From JAPHSX01 sp039714395 (lineage in GTDB: Bacteria > Pseudomonadota > Gammaproteobacteria > Thiohalomonadales > Thiohalomonadaceae): a DNA stretch of 64,000 nt. The stretch spans positions 1-64,000 of the forward strand of contig JBDLJH010000010.1 of NCBI GenBank assembly GCA_039714395.1, written 5' to 3'. Below are positions 1 through 8,663 of the stretch, one piece after another (position 1 is the stretch's first letter; every line of letters starts with the position of its first letter). The notes beneath the pieces are model-generated. The model did not search any database. It had not been told where the DNA came from and saw nothing but the letters and a program-made list of their open reading frames with translations. The position numbers and the translations under genes are program-made.

Positions 1-99
1 GTTTGAGTAGTTCGAGATTACCGAGAATGACAGCGAGGATGTTGTTAAAGTCGTGGGCGATTCCGCCAGTAAGTTGGCCGATAGCATCCATTTTCTGGG
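1..99. repeat. 99-bp exact repeat, copy 1 (HisKA segment)
   Basis: Bases 1-99 match 7772-7870 without a mismatch, in the same orientation. Both copies encode the segment from QKMDAIGQ through the phospho-histidine box to LELLK of two separate histidine kinase genes. Identity falls off abruptly after base 99; the other boundary lies outside the window. Identity at silent positions indicates recent duplication or gene conversion rather than protein-level conservation. Confidence 0.95.
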
Positions 100-2071
100 C
101 ACGGCGTAGTTCCTCTTCCGTCTGCCTGCGCTCGGTTATATCACGGCCAACGCCTAAAATCCCCATCAGTTTGCCATCGGGGGAGAGCATTGGAGTCTTT
201 ACCGTTTCCATAAGTTCTCTATGACCGTCATCAGCGTAGATCACTTCCTCTTCATTCATAGTAGATTTTTTAGCGCTCATGGCATCCTTGTCTTTCTCAC
301 GGTAAAAGTCAGCCGTTTTTTTGTCGACAAAATCGTAATCTGTTTTACCGATAATCTCTGACTCTTTTGCACCAAAGAAACGCTCAAATCTTGGGTTGCA
401 GCTCAGATAAACGCCATCAGGATCTTTCAGCCATATAAGATCAGGGAGTGTATTGATCAATGTACGTAGCTGCGCTTCACTGTCCCGTAACAATTTTTCA
501 GAATTAAATCTATCGGTAATGTCCAGGAAAGTGACCACCGCTCCTGTGAGTTCGCCATTGTGATGGATTGGGTAGGACCAGTACTCAGCATGGAAACAAC
601 TACCATCAGCGCGCCACAGTACTTCGGTATCGATATGGACGCCTATGCCAACGTGAAAAACATGGAAGATGGGGCACTCTTCTCTCGGGTAGGGTGAGCC
701 ATCAGCCCGTGAGTGGTGACAAAGTTTATGCATGTTTTGGCCGATTACTTCATCGACGCTATCATAACTAAGCATACGCACGCAGGATGGATTAGCAAAA
801 GTACAATTCCCTTCCAGGTCCAGTCCGTAAATTGCTTCGGCAGTGGAGTCTAGTAACATACTGACCTGAGCAGAGAGCTCTTCTAGCTTTTTCATCGAAG
901 CATTCAATGAAGATTCACGCAAATTAACTGTCAGAGCAAGCCTGTTGACGTTTACGGAAATGTCTTCCAGCTCATCGCCTGAAGTTATGGGCTGTGATTT
1001 AGAGTAGTCTTGATGCTCTATCTTGTTAACCTGATGCATTAGTAATGTTAGCGGACGATCAATCACTATGTTTATGACATATCTAGTTAGAAATAGTATA
1101 AAAACTGTAACGAGAATTAAGAACATCAAAAACTGAGTTCGACTTTCATATAAAAGGTTATTTAAAACAAGTTTGTTCAGCTTGGCAACATAGTAGATAG
1201 AACCGTCCAAGCTGGACTGTTTTAAAACTGCGCTGAAGTTTGTTTCGGTTTGGAGAATATCAAGTTGTTGAGATTTCAGGTTTTTCTGAAAAAAGACCGC
1301 CTGCTGATCCAGGGCGGGATCGAAGGTATACTGGAGATCGAGATCAAGCGCATCAGATAGATGCACAAAATAGTTTCGATCGAGGATTTTAGACATCTCA
1401 ATATGACCAATTATTGTGGCCGAATTTCCACCAAAAATACTTTGATGTGATTTGATGACAATCTTGTCCTCACCGTGATGATAGGTCACTACACTGTCCG
1501 TTGCTAGTTGACTGGGATCGTAATAGTTCTTATGTTGAATCGCGATACGCTGAGAGGCTTTAGTGTCCTCAGCTATGAAGTCGCGTTGATTCTCAAGCTT
1601 CACCAGTAAACTTGCTTCACCATCGTGATAGGAGATATAACCAAGTTGATAACCCTCCTGTTCCTTTGTTACAAAAGCAATTAGCTCCTGATTCAGGTCA
1701 TAGAGGGCAATGTCATGATTGAATGAGAGCTTGACCCTGCTTAATAACTTGTTTGCGATCGACTTTTTCTCTTCATCAATAAGGAAAACATTGTAGTTTT
1801 CCTTGTCCTGGTAATTGTTGATAAGTTCGATCGAAGCGGTCAATCCCTCGTCAAATTTAACAAAAGCAATACCCTTCTTCAGATCACGTTCCATACTCTT
1901 AAGATTGTATGAGAGACGATCGTATCCATGGAGCATTCTGGCATGGGCATTTTCAAAAAAACTCTTTTTGATGAAGTTGTCAAAATAGAAGCCCAGCACG
2001 GTTACAATGAGAATGACAGAGGTTGTCACCAAAACGCAGAGCTTGGTTTTGAGGCTATTTCTTTTTAGCAT
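1..2071 (-). CDS. membrane sensor histidine kinase, LuxQ-like layout (3' part beyond window)
   Basis: This gene starts at 2071 (ATG) and stays open for 690 codons to the window edge, so its ATPase and any receiver domain are not visible. Read on the minus strand it has an N-terminal membrane helix (about residues 10-30), a long periplasmic sensor region (about 32-310), a second helix (about 312-334), a HAMP-like linker, two PAS domains (about 405-520 and 525-645), and a HisKA box with GGIAHDFNN carrying the phospho-acceptor histidine. It follows the binding-protein gene at 2124-3053 on the same strand by 52 bp, so the two are probably co-transcribed. A periplasmic binding protein next to a two-helix kinase recalls LuxP-LuxQ. 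The ligand and partner regulator cannot be read from the sequence. Bases 1-99 are identical to part of the kinase gene at 6237-8663. Confidence 0.88.
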   Translation of the reverse strand, partial: MLKRNSLKTKLCVLVTTSVILIVTVLGFYFDNFIKKSFFENAHARMLHGYDRLSYNLKSMERDLKKGIAFVKFDEGLTASIELINNYQDKENYNVFLIDEEKKSIANKLLSRVKLSFNHDIALYDLNQELIAFVTKEQEGYQLGYISYHDGEASLLVKLENQRDFIAEDTKASQRIAIQHKNYYDPSQLATDSVVTYHHGEDKIVIKSHQSIFGGNSATIIGHIEMSKILDRNYFVHLSDALDLDLQYTFDPALDQQAVFFQKNLKSQQLDILQTETNFSAVLKQSSLDGSIYYVAKLNKLVLNNLLYESRTQFLMFLILVTVFILFLTRYVINIVIDRPLTLLMHQVNKIEHQDYSKSQPITSGDELEDISVNVNRLALTVNLRESSLNASMKKLEELSAQVSMLLDSTAEAIYGLDLEGNCTFANPSCVRMLSYDSVDEVIGQNMHKLCHHSRADGSPYPREECPIFHVFHVGIGVHIDTEVLWRADGSCFHAEYWSYPIHHNGELTGAVVTFLDITDRFNSEKLLRDSEAQLRTLINTLPDLIWLKDPDGVYLSCNPRFERFFGAKESEIIGKTDYDFVDKKTADFYREKDKDAMSAKKSTMNEEEVIYADDGHRELMETVKTPMLSPDGKLMGILGVGRDITERRQTEEELRRAQKMDAIGQLTGGIAHDFNNILAVILGNLELLK

Positions 2072-2123
2072 AAAGTTCTCAACATTAGATCTTTGTCAAT
2101 CTTTCTGATGTCTGTTCTAGGGT

Positions 2124-3053
2124 TCAAAATATAGGGGGGGTATTTTTCACGTTCTCTTTGGTTACCAGCTTGACTGGATTGTAGATGTGTTTTGGTACGG
2201 ACTCTCCATTGAAAATCTTTTGTGCAATTTCAACTGACTTTGTTCCTCCCAGCGGGAATAGCACAGAAGCTGACTGGGTCCCGTTACGGATAGATGCCTG
2301 TGCCTCGCTGGTGTAGTCGCAGCCCACCATGATGATTGATGAAGGATCAATTTTGTGGCGTTTTAAGACCATTCTTACGCCACTTAACATACTGTCGCTT
2401 TCAGAGAAAATTGCGTCTACACGCACCCCTTCTTTTATTAGTTTTTCCATTTCTACAAGTGCATCCCTTCGTAAATAGTTTCCAGTACGCTTGATGATTC
2501 GTATATCTTTGTGTTGACTAATCTCATCAATAAATCCCTTACTCCTTAGTTGGGTTACGTCAGCTTCCTGGATGCCTTCAAGAAGCAATACCAGGCCACT
2601 ACCATTTAACTTTTCTGCAATATACTGCGCCCCAATCTTTCCAATTTTAACATTGTCGAAATTAATGAAGGTGGTGTAGTCACTGCCTTGAATTCCCCGA
2701 TCGAGGATAATAACGGGAATACCAGCCTTATAGGCCTTTGAAATTACAGGAACAACGGAGTTTTCATCATTTGTTCCGATAATAAGTAGATCGACCTTCT
2801 GTTGTATGAACTTATTAATCTGGTGAATCAATAGTGAAGTCTGCCCCTGAGCATCGGAGTAAATAAATGATATTTCTGAATACTTCGATATTTCATCACG
2901 TACCTCAAAGACCTGAGCCTGGCGAAAGTCATTAGCCATAGTATCCTGGGCAAATGCAATCACTCGACTTACATCGCTTTCTGATGCCTGCGTTATAGGT
3001 GATGAGATGATCACCAAAATAATAAGAATGTGTCTGAACATTGTTAATACCAT
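2124..3053 (-). CDS. periplasmic sugar-binding-type protein (RbsB/LuxP-like, Peripla_BP_4)
   Basis: A 309-residue protein with a hydrophobic N-terminus and probable signal cleavage after TQA near residue 23; no lipobox cysteine is seen. The body has the type I periplasmic binding-protein pattern: VDLLIIGTNDENSVVPVI, then GIPVIILDRGI, FINFDNVKIG, and an AIFSESDSMLSGV hinge segment. Related proteins bind ribose, galactose or AI-2 (LuxP). No ABC permease or ATPase gene lies alongside; the next gene on the strand is a sensor kinase, so a ligand-presenting role for that kinase is more likely than transport. A second ATG five codons in (3041) has a GGATGG stretch eight bases upstream and may be the true start. 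Confidence 0.85.
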   Translation of the reverse strand: MVLTMFRHILIILVIISSPITQASESDVSRVIAFAQDTMANDFRQAQVFEVRDEISKYSEISFIYSDAQGQTSLLIHQINKFIQQKVDLLIIGTNDENSVVPVISKAYKAGIPVIILDRGIQGSDYTTFINFDNVKIGKIGAQYIAEKLNGSGLVLLLEGIQEADVTQLRSKGFIDEISQHKDIRIIKRTGNYLRRDALVEMEKLIKEGVRVDAIFSESDSMLSGVRMVLKRHKIDPSSIIMVGCDYTSEAQASIRNGTQSASVLFPLGGTKSVEIAQKIFNGESVPKHIYNPVKLVTKENVKNTPPIF

Positions 3054-3743
3054 CCAAATTCTATCTGTACTATGTTGAGTAAATACTACTCTTTATCATT
3101 CCCTCAAGCTCTCTTTCTCTCCTTACAGTTCTTCACATAAATCAAGACAATGTAACGGAGTTGCAGATCAAAATAGATGTATCGCAAGGACGAAAAATGC
3201 TGTCTTTCATACCAATGCACACTCAAGGGGCTAGGCTTTAATTTGCTCTGTATCCAGAGGCTAAAGAAAACCATTCTATAATAGCATCATCCTTGAAGTT
3301 ATCCCTGGTGACTTATGTATGTCTCCTGTTTGTTATCTTCTAGAAACTTTCGTCAAGTTGCTAGCGGTGTGCTAACTATTCTCTATTGATTTGCACAGAC
3401 GCATCGACACTACTCGATACATATTATCGATCATGCCGTGTTCAGGTGGGGGTGGCCTTAATAATACTTGATTAGGCCCCTTGTTTTTTATATTGAGAGA
3501 ACGATAACACCATGAATTTAAAGGTTTATTTTCTCATTAATCCCGCATCTATCACCATAAAAAGTATCATCATGATTCATTACAGGGGCGGGCACTTGTA
3601 ATATTCGGTTATTTAGCTATATATTGATCGAGGGGTAGGATATATTTAGTTACGGGGGATGTACGGATTTGCCTCTGATTTTCACCGGTGCCGCGTGCCG
3701 CTGTTTGGCAGAGCTATTGGTGGCGCCGCTTAAGTGAGTAGCT
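3054..3743. other. 690-bp intergenic region, no convincing gene
   Basis: This AT-rich gap must hold the promoter of the minus-strand binding-protein/kinase pair. Two very short plus-strand frames are present, 3512-3601 (29 codons) and 3659-3733 (24 codons, preceded by GGGGG), neither with a recognisable product. A GGCCT/AGGCC pair around 3453-3480 followed by a T-run looks like a weak plus-strand terminator. Confidence 0.5.
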
Positions 3744-3980
3744 ATGATGAATGATACCAGTTCGAAGACACGGGCTACAGCCTCTCCCTCCAAGCAGGAT
3801 CAACCACCGTTTAAAAGGGTGGCGAGCCGGGATGTGTATGATTGGGCACTTTATGAGTTGACCTGTGCGCGTCGAGTGGAGTCTTCCGCAGGCATTGATA
3901 CTGCCGATCTGCGTGAGCAGATTTTGCTTGCACTTCAAAAAGACCTTTATGAGCATCTAGGTGAAGATAAGACAATTTGA
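3744..3980 (+). CDS. small hypothetical protein
   Basis: A 78-residue hydrophilic protein with a basic, Ser/Thr/Lys-rich first 30 residues and a C-terminal half that could be helical (DLREQILLALQKDLYEHL). It has no signal peptide, membrane segment or cysteine pair. The start is uncertain: two ATGs are adjacent (3744 and 3747), with only a weak GTGAG upstream. It sits alone between divergent signalling genes. I do not recognise the family. The overlapping minus-strand frame at 3714-3956 looks less protein-like. Confidence 0.5.
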   Translation: MMNDTSSKTRATASPSKQDQPPFKRVASRDVYDWALYELTCARRVESSAGIDTADLREQILLALQKDLYEHLGEDKTI

Positions 3981-4254
3981 TTAAGGTTTAGTGTTCCACA
4001 GCTATCTTGCATCTTGTCAGATGGGGTAAACACTCAATACTTGGGCTTCACGTTCATGCTTTCACCGAATAAAAGCTTCGTTCTGGCGTTTTAAAGTTTT
4101 AGCTCGGTGTCCGTGATTACTAGATCACTTTATGATCGGTTGACGCTATGGATCTAGCTTGAGGGGGGGCATACGCGGATCACTACTCTTTCCAAGAGAT
4201 AGTCGGGATTGGTCTAGGCTCCCTTCTAGTTTACTGCGGCGTTAACGTTGGTAT

Positions 4255-4626
4255 TCAGGCCGTTAGCATTTTTGCGACCTGAGCCCGGATTTCGGCAACT
4301 TGAAACGGTTTTGATATGATCTCGCTAGCACCGACCAATTTGGCTATTGGAAGGTAGTCGTAACGACCAGTAATGGCTCTGCCACCGGAGATGGCGATGA
4401 CCTTGATGTTAGGGTCCTTTTTCTTCAGTTCCATGATGAGTTCGACCCCACCCTTCTCGGGCATCACCAAGTCAGTAATGATCAGATCGATGTCGTTGCT
4501 GCCGTAAATTGCTGAGGCCTCAACACCAGTCCCAGCTGTGAAGACTGTGTAACCATCTAAATCGAGAATATCGTTAAGCAATTGCCTTACGGCCTCTTCA
4601 TCATCAACAACTAGAATATTTGGCAT
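4255..4626 (-). CDS. single-domain response regulator (CheY-like receiver)
   Basis: A 123-residue stand-alone receiver. The acidic pair D8/D9, phospho-acceptor D52 (in IITDLVMPEKGG), S79 and K105 (in SKPF) are all present, so it should accept phosphate. No output domain follows, so it probably acts by protein contact or as a phosphorelay intermediate. The ATG has AGCAGGGAAAA upstream as ribosome binding site. It lies between two sensor-kinase modules on the same strand but is separated by more than 400 bp on each coding side, so its partner kinase is uncertain. Confidence 0.93.
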   Translation of the reverse strand: MPNILVVDDEEAVRQLLNDILDLDGYTVFTAGTGVEASAIYGSNDIDLIITDLVMPEKGGVELIMELKKKDPNIKVIAISGGRAITGRYDYLPIAKLVGASEIISKPFQVAEIRAQVAKMLTA

Positions 4627-5049
4627 TATTTTTCCCTGCTTCTTTTATTACGCAGCATTGCGCATAGCTAATGATACAAAATTCCAAAAAAACCTATGCC
4701 AGATGAACAGAAGATATGCTGTGTACAAGGCATCAAGTGATCATTAAGACTAAGGTGTACGTGGTGGGTATGGAATTAAGAACACCATAGTCAATGATAT
4801 CTAACCATCATCACATGCCAAGCTACAAAAATCACCCTTTAGACTCATTATCTGCCCAGGCTGAAAATGAGATTCGTCAATGTTTGTGAATTCACCAAAG
4901 CCCCATCAATAACTGAGGTCTACTATAGACTGCGGATTCAATCGGTCGAAGCAACATACTAGATTCTACATTCTACATAGGTAGAAGGAGTGTTGCTGTT
5001 GATGTGGGCTACACAAAATTGATGGTAGCAGCAATTTACGGTGACTGTT
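4627..5049. other. 423-bp intergenic region
   Basis: No reading frame of note on either strand. The region should contain the promoter of the receiver gene at 4255-4626 and the end of the transcript from the REC-EAL gene. I see no strong terminator hairpin. Confidence 0.5.
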
Positions 5050-6240
5050 TTATGGCAATTTCGAATTCTTGCACATTTCCGCTATCACCTCTGCCGATAC
5101 CGGCTTGCTGAGGAAATACCCCTGTGCTACGTCACACCCCATCTGTTCTAGCTGTTCCAGATGTTCTTCTGTTTCGACCCCCTCGGCCACTACCTGCATG
5201 TTGAGCTCATGGCCCAGAATGATGCAGGTCTTGACGATAGCACGTGCCTCGGGATCTTCGACCATGCTGGCGACAAAACTGCGATCGATCTTTAACTCGG
5301 TAAATGGCACTCGATGTAATTGCGATAGTGAGGAGTAGCCTGTGCCAAAATCGTCGATGGAAAGCCCGAACCCTTTCAGACGCAGGCGGGTAAGAATATC
5401 CAGGGAGGTGACCAGCTCACCCATCAACGCACTCTCGGTCACCTCCAGGGTGAGCCGGGTGGGATCGAGCTTGTTATTCGCCAGCAGCGCAGTCAGGTAC
5501 TCTGGCAGGGTCAGGCTGGTGATATCATCCGCCGAAACATTGACGGATACTACCACCGGTAATCCCGTGCCTTGCCATAGCTGCTCCTGTTGCACAACTT
5601 GTCCTATTACCCAGTGGGTCAATTCCCCCATTAAACCACTCTTCTCGGCGAGGGAAATAAAACGGTCGGGATAGATCAGCCCCTGTTCGGGGTGTTGCCA
5701 ACGCACCAGCGCCTCAACGCTGCTGAGCATACCTGAAGCAATCTCGAATTGGGGCTGGTAGTGTAGAACTAGCTGATCACTGTAGATAGCATGGCGCAGT
5801 TCCTCCTCGGTGAGTTCACGGTCAGCCGCCAGGCCATCCTTCTGTCGCCGTTCTGCGACGCTGGGGATATGTTGTTCCAGTACCTGCTGGAATTTATCCA
5901 GCTTCACCGGTTTGCCTAGAGATGTAAGGATCTCAAGGCTGTGGGCCCGGCCGAGCTTCTCGGCGGCGTGTAGCACCCCGGTATCGTGCCCGCTGATCAG
6001 GATCAGCGATGGTGGATTATCCATCTTCGCCAGCCGCCGCATCACCTCAATGCCGTCCATCTCTGGCATGTGCAGATCCAGCACCAGAATTGAACCGGTA
6101 TCAAATGCCGTCACCTTCTCAAAAAAATGGCTGGCCCGGGTATAGGCATGTGCATTCAGACCGGCCAGTTCCACCATGTCACTGAGCAACTCCACCATAG
6201 CTGGTTCGTCGTCAAGCAGATAGACGGTACCCTGTGTCAT
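5050..6240 (-). CDS. response regulator with EAL c-di-GMP phosphodiesterase domain
   Basis: A 396-residue protein with an N-terminal receiver (residues 4-125; D10/D11, phospho-acceptor D55 in VLDLHMPEMDG) and an EAL domain (about 145-390). The catalytic signature is intact: EALVRW, NVSAD, ESALMGE, IDDFGTGYSSL, KIDRSFV and VVAEGVET. It should hydrolyse cyclic di-GMP to pGpG under control of phosphorylation. Its start overlaps the end of the hybrid kinase gene by four bases (ATGA), so translation is probably coupled and that kinase is the likely phosphodonor. It is the last gene of a three-gene operon with a ModA-like lipoprotein and the kinase. Confidence 0.95.
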   Translation of the reverse strand: MTQGTVYLLDDEPAMVELLSDMVELAGLNAHAYTRASHFFEKVTAFDTGSILVLDLHMPEMDGIEVMRRLAKMDNPPSLILISGHDTGVLHAAEKLGRAHSLEILTSLGKPVKLDKFQQVLEQHIPSVAERRQKDGLAADRELTEEELRHAIYSDQLVLHYQPQFEIASGMLSSVEALVRWQHPEQGLIYPDRFISLAEKSGLMGELTHWVIGQVVQQEQLWQGTGLPVVVSVNVSADDITSLTLPEYLTALLANNKLDPTRLTLEVTESALMGELVTSLDILTRLRLKGFGLSIDDFGTGYSSLSQLHRVPFTELKIDRSFVASMVEDPEARAIVKTCIILGHELNMQVVAEGVETEEHLEQLEQMGCDVAQGYFLSKPVSAEVIAEMCKNSKLP

Positions 6241-8663
6241 TTTTTATTCTCCAATCGTGCTGCAAGCTCCGCCTGTTCCAGCGCCTGTGTAATTAGCTCA
6301 TCATTGTCATGGCACTGGGATGCGAAGGCCCGATCCATGCCCTGTATATGATCGACCCACCAGTTGCCAAGGAAAGTCACGAGTCCATCGGTATTCAGCT
6401 CTCCCCGCTTTAGTTCTTTTTGCATATTTTCGAGCTGCTTGAGTAGTAACAGGTGTACCTGACGGTGGTTACCCAGTCCTGGATAGTTACAGGCCTCCAT
6501 TACCACCTCTTCACGATGAAAATGAACCTGGGTAAAGTCCTGTACTTGCTTCAGGATGGTTATGCACTCCGTTTCATCCCCTTTCGCGGCGGCCAGCTGA
6601 CTGCGATTGAGCAGGTCTAGTAACGCGCGGTGGTCGTCATCCAGTTCTGTGACCCCGATGCCAAGGGCATCGGTCCACTCAATGGTGGTGACAGCAGTTT
6701 GCTCGGTATCATCGTGCTCAGTGGCGAGCTGTTTCGGCTCACCTAGCTGTGCCCGCACCCGCTGTGCCAGTTCGGCCTGGGTGTAGGGTTTGCTTAACAG
6801 GTTGGCTTCAAAGCGTGCCTGTCCGTTGCGGGCCACCGCTTTTTCCGTATATCCGGAGGTAAGTAGTACCTTGAGATCAGGGCGGCTGGCGGTAGCCTGT
6901 TCGGCCAGCTCATAGCCGTTAATGCCACCGGGCATCACCACATCGCTGAACAGAAAATCAATGGTGGGATCTTCAGCTAACTGTTTCAGTGCCTGTTGTC
7001 CGTCATCAGCGGTAAGTACTCGGTAGCCCAGTGCCTCCAGTGATTCTTTGGCCAGTTCCAGCAGACCGGCTTCATCATCAACCACCAGCAGGGTCTCTAT
7101 GCCACGTGGCAGTATTAGATTCTGCTCTCCGTTTTGCCCAAGCGAGTCACTCTGTCCATCACCTTCTGCTCGAGGTAGATAAAGCCGAAAGGTAGTACCG
7201 ACTCCGGGCTCAGAGTAAACCTTGATAAGGCCCCCTGAGCGTTTGACAAAACCATAGACCATGGCCAGTCCCAAGCCGGTTCCCATACCTTGCTCCTTGG
7301 TGGTGTAGAAGGGTTCAAAGATGCGCTCCTGCTGCTTGGTCGGGATCCCTTCACCACTGTCACTCACAGACAGTTCTATATACTCGCCAGGGATAGCCCC
7401 CGCGTTTTGGCTACAATAGGCTGCATCAAGGGTAGTGTTGCGGGTTTCGATAGTCAGGTGGCCATGACCTGCCATGGCATCGCGGGCATTGATACTTAGA
7501 TTAAGTAAGGCATCTTCAAAATCACCGGGGTCGATCTCGGTCAACCACAGGCCTTTGCTAAACTGACACTCCACCTCAACCTCCGGGGTGAGCGAGCGGG
7601 TGAGCAGGCTATCCATCTCTTCAATCAGCCGGTTAATATCGGTTCTGGCTACCTGTGTGGCTTGGTGGCGTGAGAAGTTGAGCAGCTGTTTGGTAAGGCT
7701 GGCAGCACGGCCAGCAGCCTTTTGGATGGATTCTACCCGCTTGCCCGCTTTGTCGTCGGGGCTTATCTGCAGTTTGAGTAGTTCGAGATTACCGAGAATG
7801 ACAGCGAGGATGTTGTTAAAGTCGTGGGCGATTCCGCCAGTAAGTTGGCCGATAGCATCCATTTTCTGGGTGCGGCGCAGGGCCTGTTGCAGTCGCTCCT
7901 CTTCGATATGCATTGCGGCCAGGTTCTTGCTCATGTCGTTGAATGCCTGGGCCAGATCACCTATTTCGTCCTGGGAGGTTACTGGCAGGGTGAAGTCAAG
8001 CTGGCCGGCACCGATCTGCTTGGTAGCATCCCGGAGGACTCGCAGAGGTTTGGAGAATAGGTGAGCGATAAAAATACTGAGTAGTAGGGTAATAAGCAGG
8101 ATAACGCTGCTGCCGATCATCAGTATCTGTCTGGATTGGGAGTTTATCTTCTGGGCATCGATAATCTTCTGGTAACTTAGCTCAAAACCTTTCTCAATAT
8201 TTGGGTTAATTGAACCTACATACTGCTCCAACAGGATATCGATTTTCTGTCGTGCTAGCAGCAGCTCTCCATTACCAGCGTCTTTTTGTAACAGGAGCAT
8301 GTACTGGGCCACTGAGCGGCTGAATTCTTGGACCAACACCTCAATTCGGACCGTTAATTCATCCTTCCGGTGGAACAGGTCATGCATGGTTTTGTGGGCG
8401 CCCAGGGAGGATAGCGCCTTTTCCATCTCTCCCTGGATGCTATCATTTGGGTTTGCCTCGTATTTATCGAGTAGGTACAGGGTGTGGTATAGCTCAGTTG
8501 TCATCCGGGACAGAGCAATGTCGCCGGGCAGGATTTCCCCCGCAACTTCCTGAAAAATCGCCACGGTTTTTTCCTGGGCAAGGAAACTGATCCCAAAGCT
8601 GACCCCGAGGGTCAGAAGTGAGATGAATAGAAAGCCGGCTAGAAGTTTCTGTCGAATCCGCAT
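6237..8663 (-). CDS. hybrid sensor histidine kinase with receiver and C-terminal hemerythrin domain
   Basis: An 808-residue protein: membrane helix (9-28), periplasmic sensor region (30-178), second helix (180-203), HAMP (about 204-256), HisKA with H280 in GGIAHDFNN, an ATPase domain with N box NLSINARDAM, G1 DSGEG and G2 GMGTGLGLAM, a receiver (about 525-645, phospho-acceptor in LFSDVVMPGG), then a bacteriohemerythrin domain (about 665-785). The hemerythrin part keeps the di-iron ligand pattern: DDDH, HFHREE, NHRQVH and WWVDHIQGMD. Hemerythrin domains bind O2 or NO in several signalling proteins, so a second, cytoplasmic input is plausible. The start codon directly abuts the stop of the upstream lipoprotein gene (TAGATG), and the end overlaps the REC-EAL gene. 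The 99-bp repeat copy lies in the HisKA part. Confidence 0.95.
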   Translation of the reverse strand: MRIRQKLLAGFLFISLLTLGVSFGISFLAQEKTVAIFQEVAGEILPGDIALSRMTTELYHTLYLLDKYEANPNDSIQGEMEKALSSLGAHKTMHDLFHRKDELTVRIEVLVQEFSRSVAQYMLLLQKDAGNGELLLARQKIDILLEQYVGSINPNIEKGFELSYQKIIDAQKINSQSRQILMIGSSVILLITLLLSIFIAHLFSKPLRVLRDATKQIGAGQLDFTLPVTSQDEIGDLAQAFNDMSKNLAAMHIEEERLQQALRRTQKMDAIGQLTGGIAHDFNNILAVILGNLELLKLQISPDDKAGKRVESIQKAAGRAASLTKQLLNFSRHQATQVARTDINRLIEEMDSLLTRSLTPEVEVECQFSKGLWLTEIDPGDFEDALLNLSINARDAMAGHGHLTIETRNTTLDAAYCSQNAGAIPGEYIELSVSDSGEGIPTKQQERIFEPFYTTKEQGMGTGLGLAMVYGFVKRSGGLIKVYSEPGVGTTFRLYLPRAEGDGQSDSLGQNGEQNLILPRGIETLLVVDDEAGLLELAKESLEALGYRVLTADDGQQALKQLAEDPTIDFLFSDVVMPGGINGYELAEQATASRPDLKVLLTSGYTEKAVARNGQARFEANLLSKPYTQAELAQRVRAQLGEPKQLATEHDDTEQTAVTTIEWTDALGIGVTELDDDHRALLDLLNRSQLAAAKGDETECITILKQVQDFTQVHFHREEVVMEACNYPGLGNHRQVHLLLLKQLENMQKELKRGELNTDGLVTFLGNWWVDHIQGMDRAFASQCHDNDELITQALEQAELAARLENKK
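7772..7870. repeat. 99-bp exact repeat, copy 2 (HisKA segment)
   Basis: This copy is identical to bases 1-99 and lies inside the hybrid kinase gene. The bases after 7870 diverge from those after base 99 (the codon after RR changes from Ala to Thr), which marks one boundary of the shared tract. Confidence 0.95.
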
